DNA from: Humibacter sp. RRB41
Lineage (GTDB): Bacteria; Actinomycetota; Actinomycetes; Actinomycetales; Microbacteriaceae
Reading direction: 5' to 3'
DNA length: 64,000 bases
NCBI RefSeq assembly: GCF_022761015.1
Contig: NZ_JAKWJQ010000003.1
Coordinates: 434,001-498,000 of the forward strand
Below are positions 34,294 to 42,078 of the stretch, in pieces. The notes under the pieces are model-generated. The model did not search any database. It worked only from the letters and a program-made list of their open reading frames with translations, and was not told the DNA's origin. Made by a program: the position numbers and the translations under genes. Every line of letters starts with the position of its first letter. Position 1 is the first letter of the stretch.

Positions 34294-34408
34294 CGATCTC
34301 GGATCCGCGCCCGTTGTGCGGCGATGCGGCCGACTCCTCGGTTCGAGTCAGGGTGTGGCGTGTTGCCGCCGCCGAGGGTCAAGATGGAGTCTGGGCGGAA
34401 GGAGCGAC

Positions 34409-34993
34409 ATGTCAGACGAGGTGTCGACCGTCTTCGTCGGCGACAGCATTACCGCCGGCGGTCGCTGGGAGGAATGGTTTCCCGGCGACGGCACGCGCAA
34501 CCTCGGCATCGGAGGCGACACCACTGATGCCGTGATCGCCCGCCTCGATGACATCATCGGCTTGCAACCGCACACGGTCGTCCTGCTGATCGGCACGAAC
34601 GACCTCGCGTGGCGGCGCTCCGCCGAGCACATCGTGCGCAACATCGAGACCATCCTCGTGACACTGCGACGGGAACTGCCCGACTCGCAATTGCTCGTTC
34701 AGTCGGTGATGCCGCGTGAAGCTGCGTACGCCGACACGATCAAGGATGTCAACAGGCACCTCTGGCAGTTCGCGTCGACAGTGCGGGCTCAATACCTCGA
34801 CCTGTGGCCGGCACTGGCCACGAGCGACGGCGCCCTCGATCCTGAGTACTCCGATGACTCGTTGCACTTGAACGAGAACGGATACCAGGTCTGGCTCTCC
34901 GAATTGCGCGGTGCGCTGGAGGCCCTGAACAACGTGCCGCCGACGAGCAGGCCGATCCTGCTTCCGCGCGAGCACCTGCGCCACAGGCACTGA
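34409..34993 (+). CDS. SGNH/GDSL-type hydrolase
   Basis: A 194-residue esterase-like protein. Block I VFVGDSITAGG holds the nucleophile Ser13, GIGGDTTD gives the oxyanion Gly, LLIGTNDLAW gives the Asn near residue 64, and DSLHLNENGY contains the Asp/His pair near residues 150-153. No signal peptide, so it is cytoplasmic; the substrate (an acyl ester or sugar acetate) is unknown. GGAAGGAG lies 6 nt before the ATG. The 115-nt gap from the deoC operon shows no clear promoter. Confidence 0.8.
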   Translation: MSDEVSTVFVGDSITAGGRWEEWFPGDGTRNLGIGGDTTDAVIARLDDIIGLQPHTVVLLIGTNDLAWRRSAEHIVRNIETILVTLRRELPDSQLLVQSVMPREAAYADTIKDVNRHLWQFASTVRAQYLDLWPALATSDGALDPEYSDDSLHLNENGYQVWLSELRGALEALNNVPPTSRPILLPREHLRHRH

Positions 34994-35025
34994 ATCCGCT
35001 GCGGAAGCCCGGGCAGCGGCCCCGC

Positions 35026-35571
35026 TCACGCGGCCGCGAGTGCGGAATCGAACTCGGCGAGGGCCGTCTCGGAGTAGAGCACGAACCGGACGAGCTCGAG
35101 CCCGCTGACGGCTGTCGCCGCGCTCAGCACCGTAGACACGGCCACCCGCGCGGCGTCGTCCATCGGCCAGCCGTACACGCCGGCCGAGACCGCGGGAAAC
35201 GCGACGGATGCCGCCCCCACCTCGCCGGCAACCTGCAGCGACCGCGCATAACAGCTCGCCAGCAGAGGTCGGCGATCGCCGGAACCCGCCCAGACCGGCC
35301 CGACGGTGTGGATCACGAAGCGCGCGGAAAGTGAGCCGGCCGTCGTCGCGACGGCATCGCCGGTCGGCAAGCCGTCGGGGAGAACCGTCTCACGCAGAAC
35401 CCGGCAGGCGGCGAGGATCTCCGGGCCGCCTGCGCGGTGAATCGCTCCGTCCACACCACCGCCTCCGAGCAGCGAAGCGTTCGCCGCGTTCACGATGGCG
35501 TCGACGCGCTCGCGGGTGATGTCGCCGAGCGCCGTCTCGATGTGCACGCCGTCGACATCCCGTGCTGCCAT
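35026..35571 (-). CDS. Macro domain protein (ADP-ribose/O-acetyl-ADP-ribose hydrolase type)
   Basis: A 181-residue single macro domain. The signature [23 protein letters not shown] contains the ligand-binding Asn and Asp/Gly loop; [11 protein letters not shown] and [14 protein letters not shown] complete the pocket. MacroD/YmdB-type enzymes remove ADP-ribose from proteins or deacetylate O-acetyl-ADP-ribose. The ATG lies 1 nt after the stop of the CsoR-family gene, so the two form a tight operon. This links ADP-ribose chemistry to a metal-type repressor. Confidence 0.85.
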   Translation of the reverse strand: MAARDVDGVHIETALGDITRERVDAIVNAANASLLGGGGVDGAIHRAGGPEILAACRVLRETVLPDGLPTGDAVATTAGSLSARFVIHTVGPVWAGSGDRRPLLASCYARSLQVAGEVGAASVAFPAVSAGVYGWPMDDAARVAVSTVLSAATAVSGLELVRFVLYSETALAEFDSALAAA

Positions 35572-35572
35572 C

Positions 35573-35851
35573 TCAACCTCTGTTGTTGGAGAGCTCGAAG
35601 ACCTTGAGCAACTCGTCGACCGCGCGCTCCCGGTCGTCGCCGCCCGCCTCGAACTGCTCGGCCACGTGCGTGCGCAGGTGGTTCTCGACGAGAAGCTTGT
35701 TCAGCGAGCCGAGCGATTTCTGAATGGCGAGGGACTGCGTGAGGATGTCGACGCAGTAGTCCTCGTTCTCGATCATCTTCTCGACGCCCCGCAGCTGGCC
35801 TTCGAGGATGCGTGCGCGGTGCAGGGCCCGCTTCTTGATATCGGCGATCAC
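35573..35851 (-). CDS. CsoR/RcnR-family metal-sensing repressor
   Basis: A 92-residue all-helical DUF156 protein: [23 protein letters not shown] followed by [18 protein letters not shown]. Ligand positions are Cys33, His58 and His62. CsoR copper sensors have Cys-His-Cys at these places, whereas RcnR nickel/cobalt sensors have Cys-His-His, so this one follows the RcnR pattern; formaldehyde sensors of this family are another option. The GTG start lies 6 nt after a TACCCT box, supporting a leaderless transcript. No metal transporter is adjacent. Confidence 0.82.
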   Translation of the reverse strand: MIADIKKRALHRARILEGQLRGVEKMIENEDYCVDILTQSLAIQKSLGSLNKLLVENHLRTHVAEQFEAGGDDRERAVDELLKVFELSNNRG

Positions 35852-35857
35852 GGTCTC

Positions 35858-35863
35858 AGGGTA
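35858..35863 (-). promoter_or_regulatory. -10 box of the CsoR-family gene
   Basis: TACCCT on the minus strand, 6 nt before GTG 35851. Confidence 0.45.
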
Positions 35864-35924
35864 GGTCAGATGGGCTCCCGCGGCTCCGCGTAGCCTGGCC
35901 TTTCTGCACGGAATGCCCGCCGGT

Positions 35925-35957
35925 GTCCCCGGTTCGGGGAGACCCCTAACTGGGGAC
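35925..35957. promoter_or_regulatory. 33-bp G/C-tract palindrome
   Basis: GTCCCC at the left end mirrors GGGGAC at the right, and inside lie two CCCC-n5-GGGG units (35927-35939 and 35943-35955). The right end abuts the -35 element of the FucU-like gene, a position suited to an activator or to a CsoR-type repressor, whose operators also contain G-tracts. Confidence 0.5.
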
Positions 35958-35986
35958 TGACCGCTGAGTCGGGGAATCCTTAGGAT
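35958..35986 (+). promoter_or_regulatory. Promoter of the FucU-like gene
   Basis: TGACCG (35958-35963), 17-bp spacer, TAGGAT (35981-35986). The leader to ATG 36042 is about 50 nt. Confidence 0.4.
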
Positions 35987-36041
35987 CGCCCTAGCTTTCG
36001 ACCCGTTGCGGTGCCCGACCGCAACCCGAAGGGGGTATCGG

Positions 36042-36434
36042 ATGCTCAAAAACCTGTCACCCATAATTTCCGGCGAACTGCTACGCGCTCTCGATGAGAC
36101 GCCAAGCGGATCGTGGATCGCCATGGTGAGCCGAGCCCACCATGACGTGGAGGGAATCGTCGCGCCCGAGTCGACGATCGAAGACGTCGCTGCCGCTCTC
36201 CTCGCGGTCACTCCGCTCGATCCGGACGCCCCGATCGTCGCAGAGGGGGAGGGAGAGCCGGCCGACTCGGTCTTCGCCGTCGCCGGCTTGGCCGCGGATG
36301 CCGAAGGCCGCCGCTTCAAGATGCTCGCGGTCTCGGAGCTCGCGTTCGGCGCTCTGCTGACGGAGTGCCACGTGGTGGTCGTCGTCGACGACCCTGTGCC
36401 TTTCGGATTCCTGCTCTGCAAGGGTCGTTGCTGA
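36042..36434 (+). CDS. Degenerate RbsD/FucU-family (sugar mutarotase-like) protein
   Basis: A 130-residue protein that aligns from end to end with FucU: MLKNLSPIISGELLRALDET at the start, SVFAVAGLAADAEGRRFKML in the middle and PFGFLLCKGRC in place of the C-terminal YxNxLLKKGV. The catalytic GHGDEI segment has become PSGSWI, and the Tyr/Asn near the end is changed. It is therefore unlikely to be a fucose or ribose mutarotase and may have been recruited for binding. GAAGGGGG precedes the ATG. No sugar operon is nearby. The family call is by my own alignment. Confidence 0.6.
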   Translation: MLKNLSPIISGELLRALDETPSGSWIAMVSRAHHDVEGIVAPESTIEDVAAALLAVTPLDPDAPIVAEGEGEPADSVFAVAGLAADAEGRRFKMLAVSELAFGALLTECHVVVVVDDPVPFGFLLCKGRC

Positions 36435-36509
36435 TCCGAGGTCCGCGCCGGTTCTGAACGGGGCCGGATGCGTACGTCGGGGTTGCGAAAGCGAGCACCG
36501 ACGGCACCG

Positions 36510-36515
36510 TAGAAT
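36510..36515 (+). promoter_or_regulatory. -10 box of the 138-residue membrane protein gene
   Basis: TAGAAT, 10 nt before ATG 36526; little or no leader is expected. Confidence 0.4.
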
Positions 36516-36525
36516 CGGGTGCGAC

Positions 36526-36942
36526 ATGCCCGAACAGAGATCAGAACCCGCGTTCGCCCGCCTTGCGCTCTTCCCCGGCTTGCTGGGGGCGATCGTGCTG
36601 GTCGCTGCGCTCGCACTGATCGGCAATGCCGACTGGTATATCTGGGTGCGCTACATCGTCGCCATCCTGGCTCTGATCATGTGCGTGTTCGCCTGGCAGG
36701 GCAAGGCGTACTGGTGGCTGATCGGCCTCATCCCGATCGCCGTCGTGTTCAACCCGGTGTGGCCGTTGACGATCGGCGACATCTGGTTGTCGCTCGCGCA
36801 TCTCGCGGGGGCAGTCATCTTCATCGCGGCGGGTATCGCCATCAAGGTTCCGACGGATGACGCCGACAAGGGGCCGGCCGGCAGGTACGACGGTCGTGGC
36901 CGCCCGCCAGCAGGCCGCAAGGGAGGCCAGAAGCGCCGCTGA
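36526..36942 (+). CDS. Small membrane protein of unknown function
   Basis: A 138-residue protein with four to five hydrophobic segments (LALFPGLLGAIVLVAALALI, YIWVRYIVAILALIMCVFAW, YWWLIGLIPIAVVFN, LAHLAGAVIFIAAGIAIKV) and a basic Gly/Arg/Lys-rich tail (RGRPPAGRKGGQKRR) likely on the cytoplasmic side. Proteins of this pattern (YWWL...FNP) are common in actinobacteria and plants without a known role. The ATG follows a TAGAAT box. Confidence 0.6.
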   Translation: MPEQRSEPAFARLALFPGLLGAIVLVAALALIGNADWYIWVRYIVAILALIMCVFAWQGKAYWWLIGLIPIAVVFNPVWPLTIGDIWLSLAHLAGAVIFIAAGIAIKVPTDDADKGPAGRYDGRGRPPAGRKGGQKRR

Positions 36943-37000
36943 TCCGACCTCGTGAGGGCGGTTCGAAAGCGGTAACGGCAAGGTCGCCTGCGAGTCGGGG

Positions 37001-37029
37001 TGACGCGAATCATCCGCGTACCGTAAAAT
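37001..37029 (+). promoter_or_regulatory. Promoter of the SNF2 helicase gene
   Basis: TGACGC (37001-37006), 17-bp spacer, TAAAAT (37024-37029). It predicts a leader of about 185 nt. Confidence 0.4.
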
Positions 37030-37091
37030 GGATCACTGTCGGGGTCCTGGCATTCGCCGGACACGTCTCGTCGGTTGCATCGCACACGACA

Positions 37092-37148
37092 TTCGGGCTT
37101 CGCCCGAAGACCCGCACCGGTCCCGTGCCAACAAGCACCTCGTGGTGC
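37092..37148 (+). ncRNA. Structured leader of the SNF2 helicase gene
   Basis: Two hairpins: TTCGGGC-ttc-GCCCGAA (37092-37108) and GCACC-tcgt-GGTGC (37135-37148). The leader ends at GGAGGATC before ATG 37222. No known riboswitch pattern was recognised. Confidence 0.4.
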
Positions 37149-37221
37149 GGACAGACGCATCACGGCACCTCGGCAGACACAGGAGAGGCTCGCATCAGCG
37201 GGCTTCACGCACAGGAGGATC

Positions 37222-39375
37222 ATGCCGCGCACCGGCGATCGCACCGCCCAGGCCACTCGCCGCTCCGGGCCCCGTCACTCGAACAACGACGGACTCATTC
37301 CCGTTCTCGCCCGTCGTGTGCGGGAGGTCGAGGCGAAGGCTCAGGCCGGCAAGAAGCTCGGACCGACCAACCGCACCAAGTTCCAGGTGATCGCGCTGCT
37401 GATGCGCGAGGAGCGTGCGCGAGCGAAGTCCGACCCTGCCCTGAGCGACTCGGCACGCGCCGAGCAGCTGAAGCGACTCGACGGCATCGCCACGATCCTG
37501 GCCAAGACAGCGGCACGCGACACTTCTCTCATCACGGTGCTGGAGTCCACTGCTCCGCCGAGTCCCGCCGCGCAGAAGATGCGCAGGGACTGGCTGCTCG
37601 AGTCGGGTGCGGAGCTCGAGCCCGACGACCTCATCATCACGACAGAGGCCCCCAAGCCCAAGCAGGACGTCCTGCTCTCGCCGGAGCTCGCCCAGAAGCA
37701 GGTCGTGCCGCAGTCGGTGCGGGCGAGGCAGCTGTCCAACCCGTTCCTCGCCCCCGACTTCGCACTCGCCTCGCAGACGACGTCGGTTCCGCGCCGACGT
37801 CTCGACTCGTGGGAGCTTCTCGGGCCCCTGTTCAAGTCGTTCGAGTACGGCTCCGGGGGTCGGGCGGCCAGCATGGAATTGCCCGACGCGCCCACGATCG
37901 ACAGATATTCCCCTTCGGGCATGGAACTCATGAAGCACCAGGCGCGCTTCGTCGAGGCTGTGCGGCTCGGCCACCGATCGTTCCTTCTCGCCGACGAGCC
38001 GGGCCTCGGCAAGACAGCGCAGTCGGTGCTCGCGGCATCCGTCGCCGGCGCGTACCCGCTTCTGGCGGTCGTGCCGAACGTGGTCAAGATGAACTGGGCA
38101 CGTGAGGTCGAACTGTGGACCCCTCACCGCAGGGCGACAGTCATCCACGGTGACGGCGAGGGTCTTGACGCCTTCGCCGACGTGGTCATCGTCAACTACG
38201 AGGTGCTCGATCGCCACCTGTCCTGGTTGTCGGAGCTCGGATTCCGCGGCATGGTCGTCGACGAGGCGCATTTCATCAAGAACCTGCACTCGCAGCGGTC
38301 GCGGTACGTTCTGGGGCTCGCGGATGCCATCAGGCACTCGGTCGCCGACCCGCTGCTGATGGCTCTGACCGGAACACCGCTCATCAACGACATCGACGAT
38401 TTCCGTGCCATCTGGCAGTTCCTCGGCTGGATCGACGGAACCAAACCGACGGCCGCGTTGATGGAACGACTCGATGAGACGGAACTCACGCCGGCGGACC
38501 TCGGCTTCTATACGGCGGCCAGGGAAGCCGTGATCGACATGGGCATCGTGCGTCGCAAGAAGATCGACGTCGCAGCCGATCTGCCGTCGCGTCGCGTCGT
38601 CGATCTTCCGGTCGAGCTGGACGACGAGCTCGGCCGTTCGGTCAAAGCGGCGGAGCGAGAGCTCGCTGCTCGCCTCGTGCAGCGCTACCGTCGCGCTCAG
38701 TCCGCCGGCGTCGGAGAATCGTTCACCGGCGACGACGAAGAGCGCCGCGAGCACCTCATCCGCATGGTCGCGCATGCCGAACTCGAGGAGTCGAAGGGCC
38801 AGAAGACGGGCGAGAACGTCTTCACCATGGTGCGCAAGATCGGGCAGGCCAAGGCAGGACTGGCCGCCGACTACGCCGCACAGTTGGCGCGGTCGGTGGG
38901 CAAAGTCGTGTTCTTCGCGAAGCACATCGACGTCATGGACCAGGCGGAGGAGGCATTCGCCTCCAGGGAGCTGCGCACCGTCTCCATTCGCGGGGACCAG
39001 ACAGCGCTGGCCCGTCAGCGCGAGATCGATGCCTTCAACGATGACCCGGGGGTCTCGGTCGCGGTCTGCTCGCTCACCGCGGCAGGCGTCGGTCTCAATC
39101 TGCAGGCGGCATCCAACGTCGTGCTGGCCGAGCTCAGCTGGACGGCCGCGGAGCAGACGCAGGCGATCGACCGGGTGCACCGCATCGGCCAGGAGGAGCC
39201 GGTCACCGCGTGGCGGATCATCGCGGCGCAGACGATCGACGCCAAGATCGCCGAGCTCATCGATTCCAAGCAGTCGCTCGCGCTTCGCGCCCTGGACGGC
39301 GTGGATGTCGAACCAGGCTCTGCAGACTCGGTTCAACTCGACGCACTGATGTCGCTGTTGCGCGACGCGCTGTGA
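37222..39375 (+). CDS. SNF2-family DEAD/DEAH-box ATPase (helicase-like)
   Basis: A 717-residue protein. Residues 1-240 are a basic and charged N-terminal region (RRVREVEAKAQAGKKLGPTN). The SNF2 ATPase core follows with Walker A DEPGLGKTAQ near residue 260, DEAH box VVDEAHFIKN near 346, TGTPLIN near 383, and helicase-C motifs VFFAKHIDVMDQ and LTAAGVGLNLQAASNVVLAE ending with DRVHRIGQ near 650. Such proteins remodel protein-DNA complexes or RNA polymerase; the role here is not known. ATG follows AGGAGGATC; the open frame extends upstream but has no ribosome site there. Transcription starts from a promoter about 190 nt upstream. Confidence 0.9.
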   Translation: MPRTGDRTAQATRRSGPRHSNNDGLIPVLARRVREVEAKAQAGKKLGPTNRTKFQVIALLMREERARAKSDPALSDSARAEQLKRLDGIATILAKTAARDTSLITVLESTAPPSPAAQKMRRDWLLESGAELEPDDLIITTEAPKPKQDVLLSPELAQKQVVPQSVRARQLSNPFLAPDFALASQTTSVPRRRLDSWELLGPLFKSFEYGSGGRAASMELPDAPTIDRYSPSGMELMKHQARFVEAVRLGHRSFLLADEPGLGKTAQSVLAASVAGAYPLLAVVPNVVKMNWAREVELWTPHRRATVIHGDGEGLDAFADVVIVNYEVLDRHLSWLSELGFRGMVVDEAHFIKNLHSQRSRYVLGLADAIRHSVADPLLMALTGTPLINDIDDFRAIWQFLGWIDGTKPTAALMERLDETELTPADLGFYTAAREAVIDMGIVRRKKIDVAADLPSRRVVDLPVELDDELGRSVKAAERELAARLVQRYRRAQSAGVGESFTGDDEERREHLIRMVAHAELEESKGQKTGENVFTMVRKIGQAKAGLAADYAAQLARSVGKVVFFAKHIDVMDQAEEAFASRELRTVSIRGDQTALARQREIDAFNDDPGVSVAVCSLTAAGVGLNLQAASNVVLAELSWTAAEQTQAIDRVHRIGQEEPVTAWRIIAAQTIDAKIAELIDSKQSLALRALDGVDVEPGSADSVQLDALMSLLRDAL

Positions 39376-39420
39376 TGGCGGAGCTCGGCAGCGTGATCGT
39401 CGAGCGGTGAGACAGCGCGA

Positions 39421-39636
39421 TCAGGCGTCGTCGTCGCTGGGCTCGTCATCGAAGACGACGACGCGTTCATCATCCGGGAACCCGTCGTCGATCTCGTCGT
39501 CGATCGGGCGTTCGTCTTCATCGGCGAGCACGTCGACCTCTTCGAGCTCCGGTTCGTAGTCGCCGTCCTGGGCGGCGGCGAACTCGTCGAAGTCGGGGTC
39601 GGCGTCATCGGACCGGGGTTCGCTGTTCTCGGTCAT
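39421..39636 (-). CDS. Small highly acidic protein
   Basis: A 71-residue protein made largely of Asp and Glu (DDADPDFDEFAAAQDGDYEP, IDDEIDDGFPDDERVVVFDD). No family is recognised; it is predicted to be disordered. It is called because its ATG lies exactly 6 nt after a TACCCT box and the frame is clean. Acidic tails or DNA-mimic roles are possible but unsupported. Confidence 0.5.
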   Translation of the reverse strand: MTENSEPRSDDADPDFDEFAAAQDGDYEPELEEVDVLADEDERPIDDEIDDGFPDDERVVVFDDEPSDDDA

Positions 39637-39642
39637 GCCGCC

Positions 39643-39648
39643 AGGGTA
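39643..39648 (-). promoter_or_regulatory. -10 box of the acidic protein gene
   Basis: TACCCT on the minus strand, 6 nt before ATG 39636. Confidence 0.4.
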
Positions 39649-39689
39649 CGCCGGGCACGGGCTCGCCGCGAGGGGCGGTCGCGTAGCGG

Positions 39690-40076
39690 TCAGTCCAGGG
39701 TGAAGACGAAGGACGCGGCACCGGCCTCGTCGTGCTCGATGCGCGCTGAGCCTGACCATGATGCGAAGTCGCCGGCGCCTGAGCCCGGCACGATGTAACC
39801 GAACGCGGACGGATGATCTGAACTCTGCACCGCCCCGTGATGCACGACGAACGACCCGCGTCGTCCGTCTTCGAGCTCGCCGGAGATGCGCTCCATGGCG
39901 AGGTAACCGCGGTTGGCCTCGTCGCCGGTATGGAGGAACGGTCCCTCGCTCTCACCGATCAGGCCCTTGGTGTAATGCTTTCGCATGGTGACGGCGCCGA
40001 GCCAGGCCTCGATTCCGGGGAAGGCGGTGGGTTCCCACGCGGAGATCTCGAACACGGCAGTCACGATCTTCGTCAT
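39690..40076 (-). CDS. DUF3224-type protein
   Basis: A 128-residue, beta-rich protein. ERISGELEDGRRGSFVVHHG and the SGSARIEHDEAG near the end match the DUF3224 group, a small barrel of unknown function. MTKIVTAVFEISAWEPTAF is the N-terminus. ATG 40076 lies 6 nt after a TATCGT box; the frame is open up to 40136 but that would cross the promoter. No functional partner is evident nearby. Confidence 0.7.
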   Translation of the reverse strand: MTKIVTAVFEISAWEPTAFPGIEAWLGAVTMRKHYTKGLIGESEGPFLHTGDEANRGYLAMERISGELEDGRRGSFVVHHGAVQSSDHPSAFGYIVPGSGAGDFASWSGSARIEHDEAGAASFVFTLD

Positions 40077-40082
40077 GCGGTA

Positions 40083-40088
40083 ACGATA
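40083..40088 (-). promoter_or_regulatory. -10 box of the DUF3224 gene
   Basis: TATCGT on the minus strand, 6 nt before ATG 40076. Confidence 0.4.
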
Positions 40089-40146
40089 CGGCCGTCCTCT
40101 GTCACCGCGGCACGCGCTACCGGTCGAGCTGCGCAAGACTGGAGGG

Positions 40147-40791
40147 ATGAGTCATGACCACGGCACGTCCACGATCGAGATCGAGCGCAAGTACGACGTG
40201 AACGACGATGCGGTCACGCCTGCGTTCGTCGGAGTCGGGCCGATCGCGGTCATCGAGATGCCCGAAGTGCGCGAGCTCGACGCTGTGTACTTCGACACTG
40301 CAGACCTCGCTCTCGCCGGAGCGCACGTCGCGCTGCGCAGGCGAGAGGGTGGGCCGGACGCGGGGTGGCACATCAAGCGCGACGCCGCCGAGGGCAGGCT
40401 GGAACAGCACTGGGCGCTCGGCGACGTGGACCGCGACGGCGGGCGGGCATCCGTTCCCGACGACGTGCGATTCCACGTGCGGGAGCTGGTCGGCGATGCC
40501 GACCTGATCCCCGTGGCGCGAGTGCGGAACAGGCGGGTGGTCTCACGTCTACTGGATGCCGCCGGCTATCCGGTAGCCGAATACTGCGACGACCACGTGA
40601 CGGGCAGCAATCTCTCCAGCGGCTCTTCGGAGACCTGGCGGGAGTGGGAGGTCGAGCTCTCCGCGGCCGCGCCCGACACGCAGCGCGGTCGCGCCGAACT
40701 GCTGGCAGCCCTGGAGACCGTGGTGCTCGCAGCCGGAGGGACCCCGGCGGCCGTGTCGTCGAAACTGGAGCGTGCACTGCGCGCTGCGTGA
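40147..40791 (+). CDS. CYTH-domain protein
   Basis: A 214-residue protein beginning with the diagnostic EIERKYDV stretch. CYTH (triphosphate tunnel) enzymes bind triphosphates with metal through basic and acidic residues lining a barrel: ALRRREGG, WHIKRD, VARVRNRRVV, EYCDDHV and WREWEVEL are visible. Known members include inorganic triphosphatases, thiamine triphosphatase and class IV adenylate cyclases; the CHAD domain often fused to them is absent. GGAGGG directly precedes the ATG. Confidence 0.82.
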   Translation: MSHDHGTSTIEIERKYDVNDDAVTPAFVGVGPIAVIEMPEVRELDAVYFDTADLALAGAHVALRRREGGPDAGWHIKRDAAEGRLEQHWALGDVDRDGGRASVPDDVRFHVRELVGDADLIPVARVRNRRVVSRLLDAAGYPVAEYCDDHVTGSNLSSGSSETWREWEVELSAAAPDTQRGRAELLAALETVVLAAGGTPAAVSSKLERALRAA

Positions 40792-40869
40792 GAGTGCCGA
40801 CGCCTCGTTTTGGATCACGCTGCCACGCTCCGGCATGATCGAGTGCGTATACACGAAAGAGGCGCGAAT

Positions 40870-41901
40870 ATGAAGATCGGAATCCTCACCTCGGGCGGAG
40901 ACTGCCCAGGCCTGAACGCAGTCATCAGGGGCGCGGTGCTCAAGGGCGATCGCGTCTACGGCGACGAGTTCGTGGGGTTCCGTTACGGCTGGCGCGGCGT
41001 GGTGGACCCCGACATCGTTCCGCTCGACAGACACAGCGTGCGCGGGCTGTCCCGTCAGGGCGGAACCATTCTCGGTTCCAGCCGTACCAATCCGTTCGAG
41101 GGTGAAGGCGGCGGACCGGAGAACATCCAGCGGATGCTCGACGAGAACGGCATCGACGCCATCATCGCGATCGGCGGCGAGGGCACTCTGACGGCGGCGC
41201 GACGTCTCGTCGACGAGGGCGGCATCAATGTGATCGGCGTGCCGAAGACGATCGACAACGACCTGGCCGCCACCGACTATTCGTTCGGCTTCGACACCGC
41301 GGTGGAGATCGCCACCGAGGCGATCGACCGCCTGAGGACGACTGCCGAATCGCACCAACGCTGCATGATCGTGGAGGTGATGGGCCGCCACGTCGGTTGG
41401 ATCGCCCTGCACTCCGGCATGGCAGGTGGGGCGCACGCCATCCTGATCCCGGAGCATCCCCAGTCCATCGACCAGATCTGCGAGTGGGTCGAGAGTGTGC
41501 GCGACCGAGGACGTGCACCCGTGATCGTCGTCTCCGAGGGATTCCACCTCGACACGATGGAGGGCGCGCACTCTCACAAGGGCCTCGACGCGTTCAACCG
41601 GCCGCGGCTCGGCGGCATCGGTGAGCTGCTGGCACCCATCGTCGAGGAGCGCACCGGAATCGAGTCGCGCGCCACCGTGATCGGTCACATCCAGCGCGGC
41701 GGGGTGCCGAGCGCCTACGATCGTGTGCTCGCGACGCGCCTGGGGATGGCATCCGTCGACGCTGCTCAGACCAAGCAGTGGGGCTCGATGGTTTCGCTCA
41801 GAGGAACGGATGTCGAGATCGTCTCGATCGCCGACGCCACGGGCGGACTCAACACGGTGCCCGACTACCGCTACGACGAGGCAGCACTGCTGTTCGGCTG
41901 A
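40870..41901 (+). CDS. pfkA: 6-phosphofructokinase
   Basis: Phosphorylates fructose-6-phosphate, the committed step of glycolysis. The 343-residue protein has GGDCPGLNAVIRG near the N-terminus, IAIGGEGTLTAARRL near residue 103 and PKTIDNDLAATDYSFGFDTA near residue 123, then EVMGRHVGWIAL. Gly at the first discriminating position together with Lys in PKTIDND is the combination found in several actinobacterial enzymes that use ATP. A TATACA sequence upstream may be the -10. ATG 40870 lacks a strong ribosome site. Confidence 0.93.
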   Translation: MKIGILTSGGDCPGLNAVIRGAVLKGDRVYGDEFVGFRYGWRGVVDPDIVPLDRHSVRGLSRQGGTILGSSRTNPFEGEGGGPENIQRMLDENGIDAIIAIGGEGTLTAARRLVDEGGINVIGVPKTIDNDLAATDYSFGFDTAVEIATEAIDRLRTTAESHQRCMIVEVMGRHVGWIALHSGMAGGAHAILIPEHPQSIDQICEWVESVRDRGRAPVIVVSEGFHLDTMEGAHSHKGLDAFNRPRLGGIGELLAPIVEERTGIESRATVIGHIQRGGVPSAYDRVLATRLGMASVDAAQTKQWGSMVSLRGTDVEIVSIADATGGLNTVPDYRYDEAALLFG

Positions 41902-42078
41902 TGCAGATCGCGACGAGTCGGGCGCCGAAGGGGACGCTCGAATCCGGCATGAACCGGCCGATGACGATCGAATATGCCGCAGGACGCCGAGATTTGGCTA
42001 TGCTGGCCACTACTACTCAGCCCCCCAGAGGTGGGGGACGATTGCGGGGCTGGCTGGAACCCGACCAGTGGAGTACCT

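Noticed and set aside
34335-34365. A tRNA T-arm-like stretch (GGTTCGAGTC) before the SGNH hydrolase gene
   Set aside because: The T-stem has only partial pairing, and no matching acceptor, D or anticodon arms were found upstream.
37028-37390. A small open frame starting at the ATG just after the SNF2 promoter
   Set aside because: It overlaps the helicase start in another frame, has no ribosome site and gives an Arg/His-rich peptide with no family likeness.
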